From CAWHOW01 sp963831005 (lineage in GTDB: Bacteria; Bacteroidota; Bacteroidia; Bacteroidales; CG2-30-32-10), in assembly GCA_963831005.1 (NCBI GenBank), contig CAWHOW010000007.1:62001-126000 (forward strand): a stretch of DNA of 64,000 nt, given 5' to 3'. Both the position numbers and the translations under genes were made by a program. The notes under the pieces are model-generated. The model was not told the DNA's origin. It saw only the letters and a list, made by a program, of their open reading frames with translations, and ran no database searches. Below, piece by piece: positions 45,350 to 53,273 of this stretch (positions within the stretch are counted from its first letter, which is position 1; every line of letters begins with the position of its first letter).

Positions 45350-47095
45350 ATGTCTCGTATTTTTAATATTTTTTGTTTCCCTGTTTTAACTATGTTTGTT
45401 CCGTTTATAGCATTTTCCCAGGCAAATAATGCCACAGGAAATGTGAAGAATGCCAAAGATAATTTTGCTTTGGGTAATTATAAGGGCGCCCTTGATGAAT
45501 ATCTTATACTGGTTAAGGATGATTCAAATAATACAACATACAATTTAAGGATTGGATTGTGCTATGTCAATACAGATATTGATAAATCAAAAGCAATCTA
45601 TTTTCTAGAAAAAGCTGCTGCCGACTCAAGAGTTGACAACATTGCCTGGTATGAATTAGGACATGCTTATCTGGTTAATTATAAAATGGATAAAGCTATA
45701 GCTTGTTTTAATAAATATAAACAATTGACTAATGGCAAAGAGGACTTTGTAATTTCTGCCGACCGGATGATTCAGATGTGTGAAGAAGCTAAAAAGAAGA
45801 TTACCCATCCAGTAAATGTTACTATAGATAACCTTGGATCGGAGGTTAATTCTCCGTATCCAGATTTCAATGCATATGTTCCTTTTGATGAATCATTCAT
45901 TGTTTTTACTTCAAAAAGACCAGGCAATACAGGAAACCTGATGGATTACGACGGATATCCTACTTCAGATATATTTATATCATACCAGAAATATGATAAG
46001 TGGACTAAAGCTAAAGGTATTGGAAATAATATTAATACTGACTTAGTTGAAGAGTCAGTTGGACTTACATATAATGGGAACAAGCTTTTGATTTATGCCG
46101 ATAACTTTGCTACACTTAGTCAGGTGCTTGTTTCTGACCGCAAGGGTAAGTCATATCAGAAGCCTGAAACTCTTGGAAGTAAGATAAACGGAGGTAAGAT
46201 AATTACTTCGGCAACCATTTCTCCTGACAATAAAACTCTGGTTTTTGCTTCTGATAAAAATGAAGCTGGTGGCGGAATGGACTTATATATTTCACATAAG
46301 CTTCCTTCAGGAGAATGGGGGCCTTGTATGAATATGGGCACTCCTATTAACACTGTTTACAATGAAGACTTCCCTTTCTTTGGATCGGATGGCAAAACCC
46401 TTTATTTTTCCTCACAAGGACATAACAGCATGGGCGGTTATGATATTTTTAAATCGGTTTATGATGAGAAAACTGATACCTGGTCGGAGCCTGAGAACCT
46501 TGGATATCCCGTTAATACCCCTGATGATGATTTTACAATAAGCTTATCGGCTAATGGCAGGCATGGATACCTTTCTTCCCATCGCAAAGACAGCTATGGG
46601 GATCGTGATATTTATAAAGTTACTTTTAATGATGTTGAGCCTGCTAAAACTATTATTGCCGGAACCCTTGTCGGTACTGATTCATTAAGCATATTTAAGA
46701 CTCGTGATAATCTTGCCAGTAGTGATTCATTAAAGGCCCAACATGTTAAAAGCAGCGAAAAGGAAGATAATGGGCCAAAAGAATCAATGGCTAATTATAA
46801 AGATCTAAAAGACAAAAAGGATTCTTCTTCAATTGCTAAAAAAGAAATCAATGCTTCAATTACCGCAATTGATAAAAGCACCAAAAAGATATATGGCAAA
46901 TATTCACCGGATAAAAGAACAGGCAAGTTCATAATCATACTTCCTCCGGGTGATTTTGAACTAAATGTAAAAGCTGATGGATATGAACCATCGTCAGAGA
47001 CCGTGAAAATATTTGATCGCGCCCTTAACAGTGAAATAAGTAAAGATATCGTCCTCTATCCCGTTATTCATTCGCAGGATAAGAAAACAGAATGA
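45350..47095 (+). CDS. Exported TPR and PD40 beta-propeller protein
   Basis: 581 residues. Signal peptide ending at AFSQ. Residues 35-150 are TPR-like (AKDNFALGNYKGALDEYLIL). Residues 160-430 carry PD40/WD40-like repeats (SPYPDFNAYV, TSATISPDNKTLVFASDK, GGMDLYIS, DGKTLYFSSQGHNSMGGYDIF, SANGRHGYLSSHR). A C-terminal carboxypeptidase-regulatory-like strand domain follows (YGKYSPDKRTGKFIIILPPGD). The arrangement matches PorE-type periplasmic proteins of the T9SS, except that the peptidoglycan-binding OmpA domain is missing. Confidence 0.8.
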   Translation: MSRIFNIFCFPVLTMFVPFIAFSQANNATGNVKNAKDNFALGNYKGALDEYLILVKDDSNNTTYNLRIGLCYVNTDIDKSKAIYFLEKAAADSRVDNIAWYELGHAYLVNYKMDKAIACFNKYKQLTNGKEDFVISADRMIQMCEEAKKKITHPVNVTIDNLGSEVNSPYPDFNAYVPFDESFIVFTSKRPGNTGNLMDYDGYPTSDIFISYQKYDKWTKAKGIGNNINTDLVEESVGLTYNGNKLLIYADNFATLSQVLVSDRKGKSYQKPETLGSKINGGKIITSATISPDNKTLVFASDKNEAGGGMDLYISHKLPSGEWGPCMNMGTPINTVYNEDFPFFGSDGKTLYFSSQGHNSMGGYDIFKSVYDEKTDTWSEPENLGYPVNTPDDDFTISLSANGRHGYLSSHRKDSYGDRDIYKVTFNDVEPAKTIIAGTLVGTDSLSIFKTRDNLASSDSLKAQHVKSSEKEDNGPKESMANYKDLKDKKDSSSIAKKEINASITAIDKSTKKIYGKYSPDKRTGKFIIILPPGDFELNVKADGYEPSSETVKIFDRALNSEISKDIVLYPVIHSQDKKTE

Positions 47096-47102
47096 ATTAG
47101 TC

Positions 47103-47131
47103 TTGCTGGTGAAATAACATTTATACATTTG
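47103..47131 (+). promoter_or_regulatory. Putative Bacteroidota promoter of the exonuclease gene
   Basis: TTG (47103-47105) and TACATTTG (47124-47131), 18 bases apart, 23 bases before the ATG. Confidence 0.5.
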
Positions 47132-47153
47132 CTTTTCCTTTAATTACCCACTT

Positions 47154-47675
47154 ATGGAACTAAAACTTACCCGTCCGCTTGCTTTCTTTGATTTGGAAAC
47201 CACTGGGATGAACATAGTAACCGACAAGATTGTTGAGATATGTATTTTGAAACTGCTGCCCGATGGTAGCAGTGAAAAGATTACCAAACGCATTAACCCT
47301 GTTATTCCTATTCCTGCTGAGGTAATATTAATTCATGGGATTACCAATGAAGATGTAAAGGACTGCCCCGTATTTGCTGAGTTAGCACCTGAACTCCATC
47401 ACTTTCTTGCTAATTGCGATCTGGCTGGATACAATTCAAATAAGTTCGACATTCCTTTTCTTGTGGAGGAGTTCCTTCGTGCTGGCATTGATTTTGAAAT
47501 GAAAGGCCGAAGGTTTGTTGATGTGCAGAATATCTTTCATAAGATGGAGCAACGAACACTGGCCGCTGCATATAGATTCTATTGCAATAAGGAGCATACC
47601 AATGCCCATCAGCGCCGAGGCAGATACTGTTGCCACATACGAGATACTGAAAGCGCAACTGGACAAATATGCTGA
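47154..47675 (+). CDS. DnaQ-like 3'-5' exonuclease, N-terminal part (frameshifted gene)
   Basis: The DEDD exonuclease motifs are present: FFDLETTGMN (ExoI, Asp and Glu), GYNSNKFDIPFL (ExoII, Asp) and NAH toward ExoIII. True homology runs to TNAH at about 47609. After that one extra C (CCCATCAGCGCC) shifts the frame into HQRRGRYCCH and a stop at 47675. The last motif (H-x4-D, reading HSAEAD) is split by the shift. Confidence 0.8.
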   Translation: MELKLTRPLAFFDLETTGMNIVTDKIVEICILKLLPDGSSEKITKRINPVIPIPAEVILIHGITNEDVKDCPVFAELAPELHHFLANCDLAGYNSNKFDIPFLVEEFLRAGIDFEMKGRRFVDVQNIFHKMEQRTLAAAYRFYCNKEHTNAHQRRGRYCCHIRDTESATGQIC

Positions 47676-47985
47676 CACCGAGTTCACCGACCAGGATAAA
47701 AAGAAATCAATTCCTGTAAAAAACGATGTACAGGCTTTGCACGACTTTTCTTTCCATGCTCATTTCGCTGATTTCGTTGGGCATATAGTATATAATGCCA
47801 AGAAAGTGGAAGTATTCAATTTTGGGAAGTACAAAGGGAAGCCAGTTGAAGAGATATTTGCTAAAGAACCCTCTTATTACGACTGGATGATAAAAAGCGA
47901 TTTCCCCCTTTTCACTAAAAACCTTATTACTGCCATTAAGCTCCGCGGCTTTAATAAATCTTCCAGTAAGGTTAAGAATGTCTGA
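47611..47985 (+). CDS. DnaQ-like 3'-5' exonuclease, C-terminal part (frameshifted gene)
   Basis: Continues the exonuclease frame from SAEADTVATYEILKAQLDKY, completing ExoIII. The remainder is a small domain with FNFGKYKGKPVEEI and EPSYYDWMIKSDFPLFTK, as in other Bacteroidota exonucleases with a DUF3820-like tail. Without the extra base near 47610 the gene would encode about 276 residues. There is no proper start codon at the front of this part. Confidence 0.75.
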   Translation, partial: SAEADTVATYEILKAQLDKYADTEFTDQDKKKSIPVKNDVQALHDFSFHAHFADFVGHIVYNAKKVEVFNFGKYKGKPVEEIFAKEPSYYDWMIKSDFPLFTKNLITAIKLRGFNKSSSKVKNV

Positions 47986-48022
47986 GTTAGTGATAATGTA
48001 AATTATTGGCTAGCGTTGTTAT

Positions 48023-48174
48023 GGATATTTAACCCCTACAGGGTTTTTAATGTCGTTGTGGATTTGTTTTCTACCAATATCCAGTCCTTACAGGACTTTT
48101 ATTAGCTTCGTTAGGAGCTGAATCTTGGTAAAAATGAATAACCCTTGAATAAAGAAGCCCTGTAGGGGCGAGAT
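48023..48174. repeat. Palindromic short-phrase tract (CCCTACAGGG type)
   Basis: Four related hairpin words in 152 bases: CCCCTACAGGGTTTT, AGTCCTTACAGGACTTT, AGCTTCGTTAGGAGCTGAAT and AGCCCTGTAGGGGCGAGAT, the last being roughly the inverse of the first. Fills nearly the whole gap between the exonuclease and BatA-type genes. Confidence 0.65.
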
Positions 48175-48239
48175 AAATATAAAATCAATCACTAACTTTA
48201 CTTTAGAATAAATTTTGCTCCACCTTTGCCATAATTAGG

Positions 48240-48247
48240 TAATTTTG
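48240..48247 (+). promoter_or_regulatory. TAnnTTTG -7 box upstream of the BatA-type gene
   Basis: TAATTTTG 20 bases before the ATG at 48268; the nearest TTG upstream is 22 bases away. Confidence 0.4.
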
Positions 48248-48267
48248 CCATTGTCTATTTTCACGTA

Positions 48268-50313
48268 ATGAAATTTGTTAATCCATATTTTCTGTTTGGC
48301 CTTTTGTCGGTTGCAATACCGGTTATCATTCACCTGTTTAATTTCCGGAGGTTCAAGAAAGTATATTTCAGTAATGTGGAATTCCTTAAAGAGCTGAAAC
48401 AGGAAACACAGAAGCAGTCACGGCTGAAGCATTTACTGGTACTTATCTCGAGGATACTGGCGTTGATCTGCCTGGTATTGGCATTTGCCCAACCCTATAT
48501 CCCGCTTAAGGAAAAGAAGGTAAATGCAAAAGGTAATGTTATCAGTGTCTACATTGACAATTCATTTAGTATGCAGGCGGTATCGGGCAAGGGTAGCCTG
48601 TTTGAAGAAGCAAAAAGCAAGGCGACTGAAATTGCCAATGCCTATAAGCCTACTGACCTTTTCCAATTGCTGACTAACGATTTCGAAGGAAAGCATCAGA
48701 AGTATGTAACGAAAGAAGAGTTCCTGCAGATGCTGAATGAGATTGAGATTTCGCCCTCCGTAAGGAAGTTGTCGGAAGTGATCACAAGGCAGAACGACTT
48801 GTTCTCTTCGGTTAGCAGCAAAGCGAAGACGGATTTCATTATTTCCGATTTCCCGAAGTCGTCGTCGGATATGACAATCATCAAAGCCGATACCAATGTG
48901 GAAGTGAACCTTATCCCTTTGGCGGCAAACCAGACGAATAACCTTTATATCGACAGCTGCTGGTTCAATTCACCTGTGAAGCAGGTAAATCAGCTTGTGC
49001 AGTTGAGCGTGCTGGTTAAGAATGCGTCGAATACCGACGCCGAAAAGATACCAGTAAAGCTTTCAATCAATGGAAAGCAAAAGGCTGTGGCAAGTGTTGA
49101 CATTCCTGCGGGTTCGCAGTCCGTGGTGAAGATGCCTTACACGATAGGAGGGGAGGGATTCCAGACGGGCATGCTTGAAATTATTGACTATCCAATAATT
49201 TTCGATGACTCTTATTTCTTTAGCTATAACGTTTCGGCAAGTATCCCTGTGATGAGCATCAATGAAAAGGAGGAGAGTGTGTACCTCAATTCCCTTTTCG
49301 GAAAAGATTCCGCCTTTACGCTTGTGAATATGGACGTGAACAAGCTTGATTATTCAAAGCTGAAGGATTTTAAGCTTATCATACTGAATGAAGTGAAAGA
49401 TGTGTCGAGCGGGCTTGCGCAGGAGCTTCAGCAGTATGTGAAGAACGGAGGAAGCCTGCTGGTCTTCCCGTCGGGCGATATAGATATTGACAGTTATCGT
49501 TCGTTCCTTTCGCAGCTTGGAGCGGATTACTATGTTGCTAAGGACACAGCGAAAACTAAGGTTAGCAGTATTAATGTTGACCATGAGATATACAGGGATG
49601 TGTTCGACAAGATACCCGAAAACATTGACCTTCCCATAGTGAAGCTTCATTATAAATTCAATACAGGGACATTGTCGTCGGATGAATATCTGATGAAGCT
49701 GCAGAACGGTGAAAGCTTTATGTTATCGGAGAAAGCGGGCAAGGGAAAGCTTTACCTTTCGTCGGTTCCGCTTAACGCAAAGGCAGGAAACTTTGCCAAA
49801 CATGCTATTTTTGTTCCTACGATGTACAATATTGCTTTGTACAGCGAGCCAGTGGGAAGGCTTTCGTACACTATTGGCAGCGACGAGCCCATAGAGGTGA
49901 AAGCAGTGAAACTGAACGGCGACATGACATTCAAAATAGTGAACAAAAAGAAGAATTTTGAGATAATCCCCGAACACAGGCAGATAGATATGCAAACGTT
50001 TATTTACCCGCACAACCAGGTGAAGGAAGCGGGCAATTATGCCCTTATGAATGGCGAAGATACCGTTACCTGCCTGTCGTTTAACTATAGCCGCAGCCAG
50101 TCGGAGATGAAGTTTTACTCCATTGACGAGCTGAATAACTTAATAAAGGCTAAGGATTTGAAGCGTTTCAGCGTGCTCGACCTGAAGAACAAGCCGCTAA
50201 CCAAAGTGCTTGATGAGATGAGCCAGGGAATACGGTTGTGGAAGCTGTTTATTGTTTTTGCTTTGCTGTTCCTGTTGGCAGAAGCGGCGCTACTGCGGTG
50301 GCTGAGAAATTGA
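48268..50313 (+). CDS. BatA-like membrane protein with von Willebrand A domain
   Basis: 681 residues. The N-terminal BatA signature is clear (MKFVNPYFLFGLLSVAIPVI, HLFNFRRFKKVYFSNVEFL), with two membrane helices in the first 75 residues. A von Willebrand A-type domain follows, with the MIDAS start YIDNSFSM (D-x-S-x-S). Middle residues contain CARDB-like and glutamine-amidotransferase-like strands. A third hydrophobic helix closes the C-terminus (LFIVFALLFLLAEAALL). Such proteins are linked to the Bat aerotolerance operon with MoxR ATPase, but no moxR or other bat gene is adjacent. Confidence 0.82.
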   Translation: MKFVNPYFLFGLLSVAIPVIIHLFNFRRFKKVYFSNVEFLKELKQETQKQSRLKHLLVLISRILALICLVLAFAQPYIPLKEKKVNAKGNVISVYIDNSFSMQAVSGKGSLFEEAKSKATEIANAYKPTDLFQLLTNDFEGKHQKYVTKEEFLQMLNEIEISPSVRKLSEVITRQNDLFSSVSSKAKTDFIISDFPKSSSDMTIIKADTNVEVNLIPLAANQTNNLYIDSCWFNSPVKQVNQLVQLSVLVKNASNTDAEKIPVKLSINGKQKAVASVDIPAGSQSVVKMPYTIGGEGFQTGMLEIIDYPIIFDDSYFFSYNVSASIPVMSINEKEESVYLNSLFGKDSAFTLVNMDVNKLDYSKLKDFKLIILNEVKDVSSGLAQELQQYVKNGGSLLVFPSGDIDIDSYRSFLSQLGADYYVAKDTAKTKVSSINVDHEIYRDVFDKIPENIDLPIVKLHYKFNTGTLSSDEYLMKLQNGESFMLSEKAGKGKLYLSSVPLNAKAGNFAKHAIFVPTMYNIALYSEPVGRLSYTIGSDEPIEVKAVKLNGDMTFKIVNKKKNFEIIPEHRQIDMQTFIYPHNQVKEAGNYALMNGEDTVTCLSFNYSRSQSEMKFYSIDELNNLIKAKDLKRFSVLDLKNKPLTKVLDEMSQGIRLWKLFIVFALLFLLAEAALLRWLRN

Positions 50314-51169
50314 TGCTAAGATCGAGTGTGGGTGCTTTATGTGGCTATTACTTGAAATTTCAGTAAGTGGGAGTTTATTCATAGTCATTCATGGTCATTG
50401 GTAGTCATTCATAGTCATTGAGTAATAAAAATAATAAAAAACATAATAACGATTTAATGACCCTAAATGACTATTAATGACATCGCGCAGCGATAAATGA
50501 CTATTAGTGACGTTGCGCAGCAACAAGTGACAATGTATTTCACTCTTTTATAAATTTCTCCACTTCTTCCAGTCGCCAGTCTTCAGTTTACAGTCTTCAA
50601 TTAAGTATTCCTTGTGGACTGCACACTGCCTACTGTGGACTGACTCACTCTTTTACAAATTTCTCCACTTCTTCCAGTCGCCAGCCTTCAGTTTACAGTC
50701 TTCAATTAAGTATTCCTTGTGGACTGCACACTGCCTACTGTGGACTGACTCACTCTTTTACAAATTTCTCCACTTCTTCCAGTCGCCAGTCTTCAGTCGC
50801 CAGTCTTCAATTAATTATTCCTTGTGGACTGCACACTGCCTACTGTGGACTGAATCACTCTTTTACAAACTTCTCCACTTCTTCCAGTCGCCAGTCTTCA
50901 GTCGCCAGTCTTCAATTAAGTATTCCTTGTGGACTGCATACTGCCTACTGTGGACTGACTTACTCTTTTACAAATTTCTCCACTTCTTCCAGTCGCCAGT
51001 CTTCAGTTTACAGTCTTCAATTACGTATTCCTCGTGGACTGCACACTGCCTACTGTGGACTGAATCACTCTTTTACAAACTTCTCCACTTCTTCCAGTCG
51101 CCAGCCTTCAGTTTGCAGTCTTCAATTAAGTATTCCTTGTGGACTGCACACTGCCTACTGTGGACTGAC
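50314..51169 (+). other. 0.86-kb gene-free region made of repeats
   Basis: Entirely accounted for by the inverted AGTCATT / ATGACTA tract (50377-50530) and the six-unit 105-bp tandem repeat (50541-51170). A 212-codon open frame over the tandem repeat on the plus strand exists only because 105 is a multiple of three. Confidence 0.7.
50377..50530. repeat. Inverted short-phrase tract (AGTCATT / AATGACT)
   Basis: Left arm: four AGTCATT or GGTCATT words (50381-50419). An A/T-rich centre follows. Right arm: ATGACC, then two 30-bp units AAATGACTATTA(A/G)TGAC..GCGCAGC (50465-50524) and a final AAGTGAC. Arms are complementary word by word. Confidence 0.65.
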
Positions 51170-51170
51170 T
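50541..51170 (-). repeat. 105-bp tandem repeat, 6 units, each with a T9SS tail remnant
   Basis: Units start at 50541, 50646, 50751, 50856, 50961 and 51066, spaced exactly 105 bases. Read on the minus strand each unit contains codons for EEVEKFVKE then a stop, the typical last residues of a type A sorting domain, followed by words such as CAGTAGGCAGTGTGCAGTCC. The seventh occurrence of the KFVKE-stop at 51170 is the true end of the YVTN gene. The repeat unit's tail (VEKFVKE) differs from that gene's own (VNKFVKE). Confidence 0.9.
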
Positions 51171-52471
51171 TATTCTTTTACAAATTTATTTACAAGAACT
51201 CCCTCACTTGTCCTAACTTCCACCACATATACGCCATTTGGGAAAGATGAGTTATTGCTTACATCTATAGTAATCGGTGAACAGTAATCGGTTATCGGTA
51301 AACTGTAAACCTTTTCGCCAAGTACATTATATATAGCTATGCTTGAGATTTGGGACTTGGGGCTTGATATTTGGAACTTCCCATTATTGGGCGAAGGGAA
51401 AACAGAAATTGCCGGTAATAGGCTGTGTGGGACAATACCTGTGCCATAAGTTGAAATAAAATTTCCAAATGCATCTGGACCTTGACCAACTGGTATTGTA
51501 GCCGTAACAGTATTGGTAGCAGTGCTTATTACACTTATAGTATTTGAACTGTCATTGGCAACAAATAACTTACTTCCATCTGGACTCACGGATACACCTT
51601 GAGGATATCTTCCAACTGAAATTGTAGCCGTAACATTATTGGTAGCAGTATTTATTACGCTTACTGTATTTGAATTACTATTCGCTACATATATATTGTT
51701 CCCATCTGGACTTACAGTAACACCCCAGGGATTTTTACCTACTGTAATTGTATTCGAAACAGTATTTGTTGCTGTATCTATTACACAAATTGTATTTGTG
51801 CCATTATTAGCAACATATATTTTGCTTCCATCAGGACTTACAGCTATACCTGTGGGATTAGAACCAACCGGAATTGTAGTTGAAACAGTATTTGTTGCGG
51901 TGTTTATTACTGCCACTGAATTACTATATCCATATGTAACATATGCTTTTCTTCCATCAGTGCTTACAGAAATACCTACATTCATTCCACCACCTGTAAT
52001 TGTAGTTGTAACCAAATTTGTAGCTGTATTTATTACACTTACTGATGGGGGATTCAAATTTGCAACATATACTTTACTTCCATCGTGACTAACACCTATG
52101 CCATCAGGAAATGAACCAACCGTAATCGTAGCTGCAACTGAATTTGTAGATGTGTTTATTACACTAACTGTACCACTATTCAAATTTGCAACATATACCT
52201 TGCTTCCATTTGGGCTAACTGAAACACCACATGGCCATGAACCAACTCCAATTGTAGCGGTAACAGAATTTGTAGTCATATTAATAACAGATACAGTTCC
52301 ATCTACTTTATTCGTTATATACGCAGTTTGAGCGGAGAGGGGTATAGTGGTATAAAGGAATATAGGTATAAGGAAATAAAATAATACCCTATACCTTATA
52401 CCATATACCTTGTTCTTATTACCGGAAAAGGTGAAGATAGCAAGGATGGTGATAAAGATTAATTTTTTCAT
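51170..52471 (-). CDS. YVTN-family beta-propeller protein with T9SS type A sorting domain
   Basis: 433 residues. Residues 47-330 consist of seven YVTN-type blades of about 42 residues (SKVYVANLNSGTVSVINTST, VAATITVGSFPDGIGVS), as in archaeal and bacterial surface-layer-like proteins. The end is a type A sorting domain: ISVFPSPNNGKFQI, IAIYNVLGEKVYSL, FPNGVYVVEV, VNKFVKE. It should be exported by the T9SS. Two oddities: the signal peptide region is unusually long (two hydrophobic stretches, residues 4-16 and 29-44), and the sorting domain contains extra residues in loops. In both places the DNA is a short-phrase repeat tract, so these look like repeat insertions that kept the frame. Confidence 0.85.
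   Translation of the reverse strand: MKKLIFITILAIFTFSGNKNKVYGIRYRVLFYFLIPIFLYTTIPLSAQTAYITNKVDGTVSVINMTTNSVTATIGVGSWPCGVSVSPNGSKVYVANLNSGTVSVINTSTNSVAATITVGSFPDGIGVSHDGSKVYVANLNPPSVSVINTATNLVTTTITGGGMNVGISVSTDGRKAYVTYGYSNSVAVINTATNTVSTTIPVGSNPTGIAVSPDGSKIYVANNGTNTICVIDTATNTVSNTITVGKNPWGVTVSPDGNNIYVANSNSNTVSVINTATNNVTATISVGRYPQGVSVSPDGSKLFVANDSSNTISVISTATNTVTATIPVGQGPDAFGNFISTYGTGIVPHSLLPAISVFPSPNNGKFQISSPKSQISSIAIYNVLGEKVYSLPITDYCSPITIDVSNNSSFPNGVYVVEVRTSEGVLVNKFVKE
52334..52412 (-). repeat. TATACC / GGTATA phrase tract inside a signal-peptide-coding region
   Basis: Words GGTATAGTGGTATAAAGG, ATAGGTATAAGG and, inverted, CCTATACCTTATACCATATACC. They encode roughly residues 20-46 of the YVTN protein (VYGIRYRVLFYFLIPIFLY). 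Confidence 0.6.
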
Positions 52472-53000
52472 GGTTTGTTTTTTTTATAGTTATTGGTTAT
52501 TGGGTTAATAGGTTATTAAGTTAATAGGTTATTGGGTCATTTGTTCAAGTCTTCAGTCTTCAATTCACAGTCTGCAATTATTAATTTGCCAATTGCCTAC
52601 TGTTGACTGAGGACTTCTTTCATTATTTCATGTTTAATCGCTAAGATGCTAAGGAACTCATTACTCACTACTCCCTACTCATTACTCACTACTCCCTACT
52701 CATTACTCACTACTCCATACTCATTACTTGTAACTGCCTACTGCTCTTTTAAGTTCCAAATCTCAAATTCCAAATTACAAGACCCAAGGAAATTCTTTTG
52801 AATTTGGGGCTTGAAGCTTGGGACTTGGTTCTTTTCCACTGCCTACTGCTCCTGCTTACTGCCTACTTCTTCTATTGCTTACTACTTCCATTCCGATACC
52901 TTATTATATTATATCGTGTCAAAGATATTATTTTATGAGTGCAAAATAAAATATTTCGTTGGGAGAAAATTACCATAGCATTATTGTGTGCCTGTGGGGT
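52472..53000 (+). other. 0.53-kb intergenic patchwork of short-phrase repeats
   Basis: No gene. In order: TTATTGGGTTAATAGGTTATT words (52490-52535); AGTCTTCAGTCTTCAATT and CTGCAATT words (52546-52610); ATCGCTAAGATGCTAAGG (52631); ACTCATTACTCACTACTCCC repeated four times (52656-52730); GTTCCAAATCTCAAATTCC and TTTGGGGCTTGAAGCTTGGG (52753-52830); and TGCCTACTGCTCCTGC words (52841-52890). AT-rich DNA follows to the end of the HTH gene. Confidence 0.65.
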
Positions 53001-53273
53001 TTAAAACTTCGCATTGGCTTTCAGTTTGCTTTGTTCACAGTCGCTTTTGCAATATTTGCACTTCCATCGGTTCCACGACGACAGGTGAATAAGTTCGCTG
53101 GTTTTATTCACGCCTGCTAAATTATGCAGTCGTTTTATTTGCGAAACCACGGTATCGTAAGGTCGGCTGAGTTCGGCGGCTATCTGCCTTGCGTTTTTAC
53201 CTTTCATAAGCAAAAGAAGGGCAGGCATGTGTTTTTCTTCAAATGGATTTTCTACTTCATCACAATTAATCAT
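53001..53273 (-). CDS. Small LuxR-type helix-turn-helix protein with Cys-rich tail
   Basis: 90 residues, ATG at 53273. Residues 12-65 resemble the GerE/LuxR DNA-binding domain (LLLMKGKNARQIAAELSRPY, TVVSQIKRLHNLAGVNKTSELI). There is no receiver or ligand domain, so it is a bare DNA-binding unit. The tail WKCKYCKSDCEQ has three Cys in C-x2-C-x3-C spacing and may bind a metal or sense redox state; the fourth ligand is not evident. Divergent from the 262-residue unknown protein, with 21-bp array D between them, so it may control that gene; this is inference. Confidence 0.68.
   Translation of the reverse strand: MINCDEVENPFEEKHMPALLLLMKGKNARQIAAELSRPYDTVVSQIKRLHNLAGVNKTSELIHLSSWNRWKCKYCKSDCEQSKLKANAKF

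Noticed and set aside
50612..51250. 212-codon frame over the 105-bp repeat as a repeat protein
   Set aside because: 105 is a multiple of three, so one open phase repeats; the frame runs antisense into the end of the YVTN gene.
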